DNA of 64,000 bases from Acidimicrobiia bacterium (lineage in GTDB: Bacteria; Acidobacteriota; Vicinamibacteria; Vicinamibacterales; SCN-69-37): positions 127,205 to 191,204 of the forward strand of contig VFZF01000003.1 in NCBI GenBank assembly GCA_016871335.1, read 5' to 3'. This document shows positions 33,315-42,324 of the stretch, piece after piece. The notes beneath the pieces were generated by a model. The model saw only the letters and a list, made by a program, of their open reading frames with translations. It had not been told where the DNA came from and ran no database searches. A program made the position numbers and the translations under genes. Positions within the stretch are counted from its first letter, which is position 1. Each line of letters opens with the position of its first letter.

Positions 33315-33352
33315 AAAAAAAAGGACCCCGGTGGGAATGCCCACCGGGGTCC
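33315..33352 (-). terminator. Rho-independent terminator of the ppiD-like gene
   Basis: A perfect 13-bp stem (ggaccccggtggg / cccaccggggtcc, loop 4 nt) is preceded on the plus strand by eight A residues. Read on the minus strand, the hairpin is followed by eight T residues, 22 nt after the stop at 33375. Confidence 0.93.
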
Positions 33353-33374
33353 AGCACGTCACTGACGTGGTGCT

Positions 33375-35294
33375 CTACCGTCCGATGACGGCCTGCAGGG
33401 CCACGTCGTTGAACTCAATCGCCATCTTCAGCTTGGCCTTGGTCATGTAGGCGGCGAAGAATTCCTGCCGGCGACGCTGGAGGAGTTCGTTCGTCAGCTG
33501 AATCCGCTCGGCCGCCAGCCCCTCGGGTGTGCCGGTGGACTTTTCCACCACCTTGGCGACGACAACGGCTGTGGGCGTCGAAATCGGCGCCGACACGGCG
33601 CCCTGCTCGAGGGCGAACACGGCATCATCCACGACCGTGCTCACACCGACGTCCGGCAGGGGAGTGCCGCGTGTGACCAGTTCGGTGGTCTTGACCGTCA
33701 CGCCGGCCGCCTTGGCCGCGGCGGCAAAGTTGCCGCGCTGCGCTGCGGCAGCGAGCGTCGCCGCGCGGGTCTTCGCGACCTCGATGGCCTTGAGGCGAAT
33801 CACGTCGTCCTTCACGCGCTCCTTGACCGCGTCAAATGCGGGCACGGCGGGTGGGGCGATCTCGGCCAGCGCGATGAACGCGAAGCCCTGGCTCGTCCGG
33901 AGCTGTCCGGAGACCTTGCCCTGCTCGAGCGTGAACGCCTGCGCGGCGACCTGCGGCACAAAGCCGAGGCCGGCCAGCGGTTCCTCGCGCGAGAAGAGTC
34001 CGGAGTCACCGACCGTCAGGCCACGTGCCTGGGCGACCCGGTCGAGGTCGGACGGATCGTCAATTTCCCTGGCCGCTTCGTCCGCAATGCGCTGCGCTTC
34101 CTGCTGCGCCTTCTCGAACTTGATCTGATCTTCGAGCTGGGCCCGGACTTCAGCCAGCGACCGCACCGAGCCCGGCCGTTTGTCGGTGGTCTTGATGATA
34201 TGGAAGCCGAACTGCGACTTCACCAGATCGGTGACTTCGCCGACGTCCTGGCCGAAGGCCGCGTTGGAGAACTCGGGGACCATGGCCTCACGCGCGAAGA
34301 AGTCGAGGTCGCCGCCGCGTTCGGCCGACGAGTCCTCCGAGAACTGCTTCGCCAGCGCCGCAAAATCCTCCCCGGCGCCAACACGCGCGAGCACCGCCCG
34401 CGCCGCCTTTTCGACCGCGGCTTCGTCCTTGCCCTCGGTCTTGAAGAGGATGTGACTGGCACGCACCTGCTCGGGCGTGGTGAACATGGACATGTTGTCG
34501 CGATAACGCGCTTCGATCTCGGCGGGCGTCGCGGTCATCGTCGTGCGGAGCGCATCGGCGTCGATGGAGATGTAGCGCACGCGGCGCTTCTCGGGATCGC
34601 GATACGTCTCCTGGTTGGCGGCGAAGTGGGCGCTCACCTCGGCGTCGGTCGGGGTGATCCCCTCACGGAACGCATCGGCGATCAACACCGCCATCTCAAG
34701 CTTGACCTTGTCGTTGCGCTGGCGATATTCCTGCGCGACGTCGGCGTCGGAGACGTGCACCCAGCCGGTGACGGCTGCCTGGAGTTTCTCCGCCATCAGG
34801 CTCTTGCGCAGCTGTTCCTCGAACTCGCTGGCGCGCAACGGGGGACGCTGCATCTGCAGCACCTGCCGGTAGCGTTCGTCCCCGATGAACTGGCCGTCCT
34901 GCTGAAAGCCCGGCATCCGCAGAATGCGCTCGCGCAGTTCCGCGTCCGTCACCGTGAGGTCCAGGCGCGCAGCCTCGACGATCATCGCTTCCTCGTCGAT
35001 CATCTGCTGCACGACGCGCTGGGGGATCCCCAGCTGCTGAATCATGTCGGCGGTCAGCTGGCCCCCGTAGGCCTGCTGCACCGAGGCCATCTGCTGCTGA
35101 TACAGCCGCTGGAAGGTGCCGACGGTGATCCGGCGGCCGTCCACGGTCGCGATCGCGTCATTGGGGTTCGCACCAGTGCCCGCGGCGGGGTCCAGGAACG
35201 AGGGGACGTACAACAGAACAAAAGTGACGACCACCAGTCCGAGGCTCCATTTCAGCCAGGCCTTGTGGCGGCGCATCCGGTCGAGCATTGTCAT
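33375..35294 (-). CDS. ppiD: PpiD/SurA-type periplasmic peptidyl-prolyl isomerase
   Basis: 639 residues from ATG 35294 (MTMLDRMRRHKAWLKW). One N-terminal membrane anchor (LGLVVVTFVLLYVPSFL) is followed by a SurA-N-like chaperone region, then a PPIC/parvulin domain (RASHILFKTEGKDEAAV to FGFHIIKTTDKRPGS, about residues 270-370) and a long helical C-terminal region. This domain order matches PpiD, a membrane-anchored chaperone that meets proteins leaving the Sec channel. It is divergent from the GGDEF-mre operon and has its own terminator. The gene symbol rests on architecture; overall identity to E. coli PpiD is probably low. Confidence 0.86.
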   Translation of the reverse strand: MTMLDRMRRHKAWLKWSLGLVVVTFVLLYVPSFLDPAAGTGANPNDAIATVDGRRITVGTFQRLYQQQMASVQQAYGGQLTADMIQQLGIPQRVVQQMIDEEAMIVEAARLDLTVTDAELRERILRMPGFQQDGQFIGDERYRQVLQMQRPPLRASEFEEQLRKSLMAEKLQAAVTGWVHVSDADVAQEYRQRNDKVKLEMAVLIADAFREGITPTDAEVSAHFAANQETYRDPEKRRVRYISIDADALRTTMTATPAEIEARYRDNMSMFTTPEQVRASHILFKTEGKDEAAVEKAARAVLARVGAGEDFAALAKQFSEDSSAERGGDLDFFAREAMVPEFSNAAFGQDVGEVTDLVKSQFGFHIIKTTDKRPGSVRSLAEVRAQLEDQIKFEKAQQEAQRIADEAAREIDDPSDLDRVAQARGLTVGDSGLFSREEPLAGLGFVPQVAAQAFTLEQGKVSGQLRTSQGFAFIALAEIAPPAVPAFDAVKERVKDDVIRLKAIEVAKTRAATLAAAAQRGNFAAAAKAAGVTVKTTELVTRGTPLPDVGVSTVVDDAVFALEQGAVSAPISTPTAVVVAKVVEKSTGTPEGLAAERIQLTNELLQRRRQEFFAAYMTKAKLKMAIEFNDVALQAVIGR

Positions 35295-35374
35295 GGTCGG
35301 GATCTCTCCAACGGTCCGAAAGCACGCATTATGCCACGTCGCTCCAAGTACCAGCAAAATCAACGGCTTGGCCG

Positions 35375-35383
35375 TGGTATAAT
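35375..35383 (+). promoter_or_regulatory. Extended -10 promoter (TGGTATAAT) of the GGDEF-mre operon
   Basis: A perfect TATAAT (35378-35383) with a TGn extension, 51 nt before ATG 35435. The -35 region is poor, as expected for an extended -10. It is the only plausible promoter seen for the seven-gene run to 44049. Confidence 0.7.
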
Positions 35384-35434
35384 CCGGGATTTTGGCGGGC
35401 CGTTTCGGCCAGTTTTTGGGGGACGCCGACCACG

Positions 35435-36916
35435 ATGCCGGGACGACGACAGGCGGCGTCAACCGCACGCCAGACAACTCAGCTCAGCATGCCCCTCCCG
35501 GGGACGTTGACGCGTGCCGTGTTTCATCGCGAACAGCCCGGGGAACGTGTCGAACGCCACGTCGCGCCGCTGCGCCGCGCGCGACGCGTGGCCCTGTCGA
35601 TTGCGTCCCAGCAGGAGGCGGCCGTGCCGCCGAAGGGTGTGGACGGCATCCTCTGGGAAATTGCCGTGGACGGGGGATTGGACCGTCGTCGCGTCGCGTC
35701 GCTGCGGGCCAAAGCGCCAGCTGCGTCGTATGCGGCCGTGGGGGATCGACACCTCGCCGATCTGTCGCGGTCACTCGGGTTCCGGCATCACCTCACGGTG
35801 CCGTTGCGGTGGCCGGAGGTCGAGCGGGCGCTGGGGTTGCCCGGGACCCTCGACCTTGCCGATCGGATTCAGAAGGCGACCCCGCAGTTGGTGGCGACCG
35901 CCAAGCGGGCAGAGGTTATCAGTGACCTGCTCCGGGCCGTGAATGAATCGACCGACCCGTCGACGGTGGCATCCGCGCTGGTGGCGCGTGTCGCGGACTG
36001 GCTGCCCCTGGCGTTGTGGGCGGTCGTCGCCGTCGAGTCTGACGGTCAGATCCACTGGTTGTCGGGTCGTGAAACCGACGGAATGATGAAGGCGGCCGTC
36101 GAGGCGATCGCCGACGTGGTGGTGCAGGCCGCCGAGCCCTACGCCACCGACCGTATCGCCGGGGACAAGCGCATCGGGGAGGCGGTCGAAGCTGCCGCGG
36201 TGGCCTGGCCCTTGGTGGCCAACGGGGCTATCGTGGGAGTGCTGGTGGGCGTGGATCACGGGCGGTCGCGCCGAGTGCCGCGGTGGCCCCCCGCGCTGCG
36301 CGCCGCTGTCAGCCGGCTGGTCGAGCCGGCGGCCTTTGCGCTGGCGCACGCGCTGCGTGTCGTGCGGGCCGAGGCGCTCTCGGTGACCGACGACCTGACG
36401 CAGTTGTACAACTCGCGCTACCTGCACGAGGTGTTGCGGAAGGAAGTCAAACGCGCCGTGCGCAGCAGCCGGCCGTTGTCGCTGCTGTTTGTGGACCTGG
36501 ATGGGTTCAAGAAGATCAACGACGCACACGGCCACCTGCTCGGCAGCCGGGCGCTGGTCGAAGCGGCGGCGGTGATCCGGGGCAGCGCACGCGAGACCGA
36601 CCTGGTGGCGCGCTTCGGCGGCGATGAATTCGCCATCGTCCTGCCCGAAACGGAGGAGGACGGCGCGCGCGAGGTCGCCGTGCGCCTGCTGGAACGGATT
36701 GCGCGGTATGTGTTTCTCGCCGATCGCGGCCCCGGCAGCCGCCTGACGGCGTCGATTGGCGTCGCGACGCTGCCCGCCGCGAGGCAGACGGCGGATGGGG
36801 TCTTGCAGGCGGCGGATGCTGCCATGTATCGGGTAAAGGAAGCGGGCCGCAACGGCATCTACATTGCCGGCGGGGGCCTGCTTCGACGAACTGAATTGAC
36901 ACAGGAGTCACATTGA
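35435..36916 (+). CDS. GAF-GGDEF diguanylate cyclase at the head of the mre operon
   Basis: 493 residues from ATG 35435, preceded by GGGGGAC. A central GAF-like sensor region (about residues 150-310) leads to a GGDEF domain. The active-site motif GGDEF is at residues 395-399 and an inhibitory RxxD site (RETD, 386-389) lies the standard five residues before it, so it should be an active, product-inhibited cyclic-di-GMP synthase. There is no membrane segment, so it is cytoplasmic. Its stop overlaps the TTG start of mreB (TTGA), which ties its expression to cell-shape genes. The ligand of the GAF domain is unknown. Confidence 0.9.
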   Translation: MPGRRQAASTARQTTQLSMPLPGTLTRAVFHREQPGERVERHVAPLRRARRVALSIASQQEAAVPPKGVDGILWEIAVDGGLDRRRVASLRAKAPAASYAAVGDRHLADLSRSLGFRHHLTVPLRWPEVERALGLPGTLDLADRIQKATPQLVATAKRAEVISDLLRAVNESTDPSTVASALVARVADWLPLALWAVVAVESDGQIHWLSGRETDGMMKAAVEAIADVVVQAAEPYATDRIAGDKRIGEAVEAAAVAWPLVANGAIVGVLVGVDHGRSRRVPRWPPALRAAVSRLVEPAAFALAHALRVVRAEALSVTDDLTQLYNSRYLHEVLRKEVKRAVRSSRPLSLLFVDLDGFKKINDAHGHLLGSRALVEAAAVIRGSARETDLVARFGGDEFAIVLPETEEDGAREVAVRLLERIARYVFLADRGPGSRLTASIGVATLPAARQTADGVLQAADAAMYRVKEAGRNGIYIAGGGLLRRTELTQESH

Positions 36917-37938
36917 ACTTCCGATCACTGTTTTCATTGTTTTCAAGCGACCTCGCCATCGATCTCGGCACGGCCAATACGTGTGTCTATGCGCGGGGCA
37001 GGGGTATTGTCGTCAACGAGCCGTCGATCGTCGCGATCAACAAGATCACCGGCCGGGTCGAGGCCGTCGGCCGTGAGGCGAAGGAAATGCTTGGGCGCAC
37101 GCCCGGCAACATCGTCGCAATCAAACCAATGAAGGACGGCGTCATCGCCGACTTCGAGGTCACCGAGAAGATGCTGGCGCACTTCATCAAGAAGGCGCAC
37201 AACCGCACCATGTGGGTGCGGCCCCGCATTGTCATCGGCGTGCCGTCCGAGATCACGCAGGTCGAAAAACGCGCGGTCAAGGACAGCGCCTACCGCGCCA
37301 AGGCCAGCGAGGTCTATCTGGTGGAGGAAGCGATGGCAGCGGCCATCGGCGCCGGCATGCCCATCGAGGACGCCTCGGGCAACATGGTGGTGGATATCGG
37401 CGGCGGCACGACCGACATCGCCGTGATTTCGCTCGCCGGCATCGTCTACAGCAAGGCGATTCGGGTCGCCGGCAACGAGATGGATGAAGCGATCATCCAG
37501 TACATCAAGAAGACGTACAACCTGCTGATCGGCGAGCGCACGTCGGAGCAGATCAAGATGGAACTGGGATCCGCGTATCCGCTCGATGAGCGGTTGACGA
37601 TGGAGATCAAGGGCCGGCACCTGATTGAAGGGGTGCCGAAGACGTTCACGATCACCGACGAGGAAATCCGCGAGGCTCTTGCGGAAACGGTGAACGTGAT
37701 CGTGGACGCCATCCGTGTGGCCCTGGAGCGCACGCCGCCCGAACTCTCCGCCGACATTGTCGACCGCGGCATCGTGGTGACTGGTGGCGGTGCGTTGCTC
37801 AAGAACCTCGACAAGCGCCTCCGCGAAGAGACTGGTCTGCCGGTCGTCACGGCGGAAGACCCGCTGTCGACCGTGGTGCTCGGCACAGGCAAGATGCTGT
37901 CGAACTTCGAACTGCTGAGAAAGATCTCGCTGGATTGA
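36913..37938 (+). CDS. mreB: Rod-shape actin homologue MreB
   Basis: 341 residues starting at TTG 36913 with AGGAG 7 nt upstream. Actin-fold motifs are [15 protein letters not shown] (phosphate 1), [15 protein letters not shown] (phosphate 2) and [11 protein letters not shown] (adenosine). MreB filaments guide the elongasome along the cell width. The N-terminal [10 protein letters not shown] is amphipathic and may act as the membrane-binding helix. Followed by mreC, mreD, mrdA and rodA in the classical order. Confidence 0.97.
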   Translation: MNFRSLFSLFSSDLAIDLGTANTCVYARGRGIVVNEPSIVAINKITGRVEAVGREAKEMLGRTPGNIVAIKPMKDGVIADFEVTEKMLAHFIKKAHNRTMWVRPRIVIGVPSEITQVEKRAVKDSAYRAKASEVYLVEEAMAAAIGAGMPIEDASGNMVVDIGGGTTDIAVISLAGIVYSKAIRVAGNEMDEAIIQYIKKTYNLLIGERTSEQIKMELGSAYPLDERLTMEIKGRHLIEGVPKTFTITDEEIREALAETVNVIVDAIRVALERTPPELSADIVDRGIVVTGGGALLKNLDKRLREETGLPVVTAEDPLSTVVLGTGKMLSNFELLRKISLD

Positions 37939-37942
37939 TCGC

Positions 37943-38782
37943 TTGGCCAGTGTCCGCCGGACGTTCGTCCTGTTTCTGCTGCTGACCTTCGGTCACATGC
38001 TGCTGATTTCAGCGCAGGTGCAGTCGAAGAGCGGCCTGCCGCTGGTGCAGGCCGGCGCGTTCAGCGTGTTCGCCTCCATGCAACAGCTGACGTCAGGGAT
38101 GGCCGACGTCGGCGGGTCCATCTGGTCGAACTATGTCGCGCTGCGCGGCGTGGAGGCCGAGAACGATTCGCTGCAGAAGCGCGTGCTGGAACTGGAGGGC
38201 CTGGTGCAGTCACAGGCGGCCATCGTCAGCCAGACCCAGGAACTTGAAGGCGTGTTGCGTCTGCAGCAGAGTCTGGTGGCGACGACGCTGGCGGCCCGCG
38301 TGATCGCCGGCAGTCCCGCGCCAGGCGCGAACATGATTACCATCGATCGCGGCACGGCGGACGGCATCGAGTTGGACATGGCGGTGATTGGACAGCAGGG
38401 CGTGATCGGCCGTGTGTTCGGCCGGCCTACGCAGCATGCCGCGCAAGTGCAACTGTTGATCGGTCGCCAGGCGGCGGCCGCTGCGGTGACCGAGACGTCA
38501 CTGGCCGTGGGCATGGTGCTGGGTGGCGCCGGCGATCCGCCGCTTGAGATGGAGTACGTCGACGTGCTGCATGATGTCGCGGTCGGGGAGCGGGTGTTGA
38601 CGTCGGGCCTTGACGGCATCTACCCCAGGGGATTTGTGATCGGGACGGTTGAGCGCGCTGTGCGGGGGTCGGGCGTGTACAGCGATCTGCGGGTGCGGCC
38701 GGCCGTGGACTTCACGCGTCTGGATGTGGTGCTGGTGGTGCTCGCGCGGCCGGCACGCGCCGGCGGGGAGCCGCAGCCGTGA
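37943..38782 (+). CDS. mreC: Cell-shape protein MreC
   Basis: 279 residues from TTG 37943. An N-terminal membrane helix (TFVLFLLLTFGHMLLIS) and a periplasmic coiled coil (about residues 65-110, EAENDSLQKRVLELEGL) precede the beta-barrel domain (MITIDRGTADGIELDMAV and LTSGLDGIYPRGFVIG). MreC links MreB to PBP2 in the periplasm. The C-terminal tail is Pro/Ala-rich. It lies 4 nt after mreB and overlaps mreD by GTGA. Confidence 0.94.
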   Translation: MASVRRTFVLFLLLTFGHMLLISAQVQSKSGLPLVQAGAFSVFASMQQLTSGMADVGGSIWSNYVALRGVEAENDSLQKRVLELEGLVQSQAAIVSQTQELEGVLRLQQSLVATTLAARVIAGSPAPGANMITIDRGTADGIELDMAVIGQQGVIGRVFGRPTQHAAQVQLLIGRQAAAAAVTETSLAVGMVLGGAGDPPLEMEYVDVLHDVAVGERVLTSGLDGIYPRGFVIGTVERAVRGSGVYSDLRVRPAVDFTRLDVVLVVLARPARAGGEPQP

Positions 38783-39300
38783 ATCTGACGCGGGTGCTGC
38801 TTGTCGTAACGGTTGGCCTGGTGCTGCAGATGGCCCTGGCGCGGTTTGCCGTCGGCGATCGCTGGGTGTTCGACCTGGTGCTCGTGGCGGTCGTGTTTGT
38901 CGCGTTGTCGTGGGGGCCGATCGCCGGGATGTGGGCCGGCACCCTCGGTGGTCTGGTGCAGGACGCCCTGTCGGGTGACATCATCGGTGTCGGCGGCCTG
39001 GCCAAGACGGTGGCTGGGTTGGCGGCCGGCGTGGCCGGAGCGCAGTTCGTCGTGTCGAGCGCCGCGGGGCGTGTCGCGACCGTCGCGGTGGTCACCATCG
39101 GACACCGGTTGCTGGTGGTGTCGTTGCTGGCGCTGGCGGATCAGCGGTGGTCAGACGGCGGGTGGATGGCTATGCTGATGGAAACGGGGCTCAACGGATG
39201 TGCCGGACTGGTCGCGTTCAAGGCCACCGAGTGGGTCCCCGGCGCGATGCGTCAGACGCGTGAACTGCGTCGGCCCTCGTTGAGCAAACGCCGGTGGTGA
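38779..39300 (+). CDS. mreD: Cell-shape membrane protein MreD
   Basis: 173 residues from GTG 38779. About five hydrophobic helices (LTRVLLVVTVGLVLQMALA, VFDLVLVAVVFVALSWG) with the GMWAGTLGGLVQDALSG loop common to MreD proteins. Its role is in positioning the elongasome in the inner membrane. Identification rests as much on position between mreC and mrdA as on sequence, as is usual for this poorly conserved family. Confidence 0.9.
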   Translation: MNLTRVLLVVTVGLVLQMALARFAVGDRWVFDLVLVAVVFVALSWGPIAGMWAGTLGGLVQDALSGDIIGVGGLAKTVAGLAAGVAGAQFVVSSAAGRVATVAVVTIGHRLLVVSLLALADQRWSDGGWMAMLMETGLNGCAGLVAFKATEWVPGAMRQTRELRRPSLSKRRW

Positions 39301-39304
39301 CCTC

Positions 39305-41212
39305 ATGCTGACTCCTGGAGCCTACGAAGATCGTCAGAGCCTGCAGTCGCGGCTCCTCGGGTTCCGCGTCGGCATCGTCCTGCTGTTTGTCCTGTTCGGC
39401 GTCGCGTTCTGGACGCTGCAGGTGCTGCAGCACCAGGAGTACCTCGAGCGGGCCGAAAACAACCACATGCGCACGATTGAGTTGCGCGCCCCGCGCGGCG
39501 TCCTGTTCGATCGTCACGGGGAAGTGCTCGTGCAGAATCGCCGGGTGTTTCGTATTGCGGTGGTCCGTGAGCAGACCGGCGGCGATCTTGAAGGCGTGCT
39601 GGTCCGCCTCGCGGCGATCACGGCGGTGGACGAGGCCAGCGTGCGCGCGGCCGTCAAGCGCCGCATGAACGAACCGTCGTTCCGGCCGATTCCCGTGATC
39701 GAGAACGCGACCGAGGCCCAGGTGGCGTCCGTGCTCGCACGCGCGCTCGAATTGCCGGGTGTCGTCGTGGAGCAGGTGCCCACCCGACGGTATCCAGACG
39801 CGGGGCTGGCTGCGCATCTGTTCGGGTATGTCGGGGAGGTGCAGAAGTCGCAACTGCGGCCGGGGCTCCAGCCCGGGGCCATCGTCGGTCAGGCCGGCGT
39901 GGAGCAGGTGTACGACGAATTGCTCATTGGAGAGAACGGCAACCGGTTTGTCGTGGTGAACAGCCGCGGCCGTGAAATCGAGGAACTGGAGCACCAGGAG
40001 CCTGTTGACGGGAAGCGGGTGCAACTGACGATTGATGCCGACATGCAGCGGGCGCTTGAAGAGGCGTTCCGCAGCAAGGGGTTCAACGGGTCGGGCATGT
40101 TTCTGGATCCGCGCACGGGGGAGGTCCTCGCCATGGCCAGTGTGCCGTCCTACGATCCCAATGAGTTTGCGAGCGGGATCGAGCCGTCGAAGTGGCAGGC
40201 GCTGTTGGGCGATCCGCTCAAGCCGCTGCGCAACCGGACGGTGCAGGGCACCTACGCCCCGGGCTCCACCTTCAAGATCGTGATGGCGCTGGCCGCGCTT
40301 GAGGAGGGGCTGATCACCCCGGAGACGACGTTCAACTGCGCCGGCAGCAAGACGATTTACGGCAACTCGTTTGCGTGTCATCGCGCGGGGGGCCACGGCC
40401 GGCAGAATCTGCGCGAGGCGTTGATGCACTCGTGCAACGTCTACTTCTACACGCTCGGTGAGATGTTGAAGGTCGACACCATTCACAAGTGGGCGGAACG
40501 ACTGGGGTTGGTCGGCCGGACCGGTATCGACCTGCCGGCCGAGGATGAAAGCGTCATTCCATCCGAGGCCTGGAAGCGGCGCCGGTTCAACGAACGGTGG
40601 TATCCCGGCGACACGATTTCTGTGGCGATCGGGCAGGGATACGTCACGGTGACGCCGGTGGCGCTCGCCCGCATGATGGCCACGATCGCCAATGGCGGGA
40701 CGCTGGTGACGCCACATGCCATCCGCGCCGTGGATAACGGCGCGGGCTGGGAACCCACGCAGGGCACGACCGTGGTGCCGCCGGTGACGCTGGCGCCTGA
40801 CATGCTCGACGCGGTCCGCGACGGGTTGTGGATGGCGGTCAATGCACCGACCGGCACCGCCCGAGGCGCGCAGATCGCCGGCTATGACATCGCCGGCAAG
40901 ACGGGCACCGCACAGGTCATCTCGCTGGACGCGGCCAAGGCGGTCGCCGGTCGCACCACGCGTGATTTGCGCCACCACGGCTGGTTCGTGTTTTTTGCGC
41001 CCAAGGACAATCCCGAAGTGGCCGGCGTCGTGTTTGTGGAGCACGGTGCATCCAGCGGTGCCGCGACGCCGATTGTGCGTCACGTGATGAACACGTACTT
41101 CGCGAAGAAGGAAGGCCGTCCACTCCCGAAGCTCGCACCCGCACCACCCACACCACCTGCCCTGACCCGCTCAACCCCAGCGGGCCCTGCGAGTGGAAGC
41201 GGCGTCCGGTGA
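39305..41212 (+). CDS. mrdA: Penicillin-binding protein 2 (elongation transpeptidase)
   Basis: 635 residues: cytoplasmic N-terminus, one membrane helix (IVLLFVLFGVAFWTLQVL), pedestal domain opening RAPRGVLFDRHGEVL, and a transpeptidase domain with Ser321 in STFK (321-324), the SxN motif in HSCNVYF and Lys532 in KTGTAQ. It crosslinks new peptidoglycan during side-wall growth together with RodA. The Pro/Ala-rich tail (LAPAPPTPPALTRS) is unusual but terminal. The stop overlaps the rodA GTG. Confidence 0.96.
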   Translation: MLTPGAYEDRQSLQSRLLGFRVGIVLLFVLFGVAFWTLQVLQHQEYLERAENNHMRTIELRAPRGVLFDRHGEVLVQNRRVFRIAVVREQTGGDLEGVLVRLAAITAVDEASVRAAVKRRMNEPSFRPIPVIENATEAQVASVLARALELPGVVVEQVPTRRYPDAGLAAHLFGYVGEVQKSQLRPGLQPGAIVGQAGVEQVYDELLIGENGNRFVVVNSRGREIEELEHQEPVDGKRVQLTIDADMQRALEEAFRSKGFNGSGMFLDPRTGEVLAMASVPSYDPNEFASGIEPSKWQALLGDPLKPLRNRTVQGTYAPGSTFKIVMALAALEEGLITPETTFNCAGSKTIYGNSFACHRAGGHGRQNLREALMHSCNVYFYTLGEMLKVDTIHKWAERLGLVGRTGIDLPAEDESVIPSEAWKRRRFNERWYPGDTISVAIGQGYVTVTPVALARMMATIANGGTLVTPHAIRAVDNGAGWEPTQGTTVVPPVTLAPDMLDAVRDGLWMAVNAPTGTARGAQIAGYDIAGKTGTAQVISLDAAKAVAGRTTRDLRHHGWFVFFAPKDNPEVAGVVFVEHGASSGAATPIVRHVMNTYFAKKEGRPLPKLAPAPPTPPALTRSTPAGPASGSGVR

Positions 41213-42312
41213 TCGTCGATCGCCGCGTGTTGCCGCACCTCGACTGGCCGCTGCTGGCGGCCGTCCTGGGGCTGACCCTGATCGGGCTCGCGACCATCTA
41301 TTCCGTGACCGGGAACATCGGGGCGAATGCGCCCGGCCCCGAATTCTGGCGGCAGTTGTACGCCGTGCCCATCGGTCTTGCGGCACTGGCCGGCTGCCTG
41401 TTGGTGGATTACCGCACACTTGCCCAGCGGTCGGTGTTGGTCTATCTCGCGGTGATCGCGGCGCTGATCGCCGTGTTGTTTTTTGGCGTGGTGGCGAAGG
41501 GGGCCCGCCGGTGGATCGATCTCGGCGTGGGCTCATTGCAGCCCTCTGAGTTCGCCCGCCTTGGCGTCGCCCTGATGCTGGCGATGTGGTTTGGTGATGG
41601 ACGCCGGAATGCCCGCTCACTCGCAGACCTGGCGTGGGGCGGGGTGGTGGTGGCCGTGCCGATCGGGTTGATCTTCTTTCAGCCGGACTTTGGCACCGCC
41701 GTCACGTTGACGTCCGTGTATTTCGGCGTGATTTACCTGGCCGGACTCCCGCTGCGCTGGGTCGGCGTCGGGCTGCTGGCCGTGGTGCTGTTGTCGCCGG
41801 TCGTCTGGATGTGGGGCCTCGAGGACTACCAGAAGGGGCGCGTCATTACGTTCCTCAATCCCGAGCGTGACCCCAGGGGCGCCGGCTGGCAACAAATCCA
41901 GGCCAAGATCACGGTCGGCTCCGGAGGGCTGTTCGGGAAGGGCTTCCGGCAGGGGACCCAGGGCGCCTACCGGTTCCTGCCCGAGGCCCACAATGACTTC
42001 GTGTTTGCCGTGCTGGCCGAAGAACACGGGTTCTTCGGGGTGATCCTCGTACTCGGGCTGTATTTGTTTGTGGTCATGCGCAGTCTTGAGGCGGCGAAGC
42101 TGGCCAAAGACCGGGTGGGCGCGTTCCTCGTGGTGGGGATCGTGTCCTGGTTTACGTTTCAGGTGGTGTACAACATCACTATGCAGGCAGGCTTGGTCCC
42201 CGTGAAGGGGCTGACCCTGCCATTGATGAGTTATGGCGGGTCGTCGCTGGTGGCGACGCTCGCCGGGTTTGGCCTCATTCTCAATGTGCGAATGAGGCGG
42301 TTTACGAATTAG
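41209..42312 (+). CDS. rodA: SEDS peptidoglycan glycosyltransferase RodA
   Basis: 367 residues from GTG 41209. Ten-helix SEDS protein with the typical KGARRWIDLGVGSLQPSEFA segment, FFQPDFGTAV with the catalytic Asp, LPEAHNDFVFAVLAEEHGF and the C-terminal PLMSYGGSSLVATLAGFG. It polymerises lipid II in the elongasome with PBP2. The final codons overlap nothing; rng follows 12 nt later on the same transcript. Confidence 0.96.
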   Translation: MIVDRRVLPHLDWPLLAAVLGLTLIGLATIYSVTGNIGANAPGPEFWRQLYAVPIGLAALAGCLLVDYRTLAQRSVLVYLAVIAALIAVLFFGVVAKGARRWIDLGVGSLQPSEFARLGVALMLAMWFGDGRRNARSLADLAWGGVVVAVPIGLIFFQPDFGTAVTLTSVYFGVIYLAGLPLRWVGVGLLAVVLLSPVVWMWGLEDYQKGRVITFLNPERDPRGAGWQQIQAKITVGSGGLFGKGFRQGTQGAYRFLPEAHNDFVFAVLAEEHGFFGVILVLGLYLFVVMRSLEAAKLAKDRVGAFLVVGIVSWFTFQVVYNITMQAGLVPVKGLTLPLMSYGGSSLVATLAGFGLILNVRMRRFTN

Positions 42313-42324
42313 AGGCACAACTCC

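Noticed and set aside
41193-41549. Extra plus-strand frame inside rodA
   Set aside because: It is a shifted reading of the rodA coding sequence with no independent start signals.
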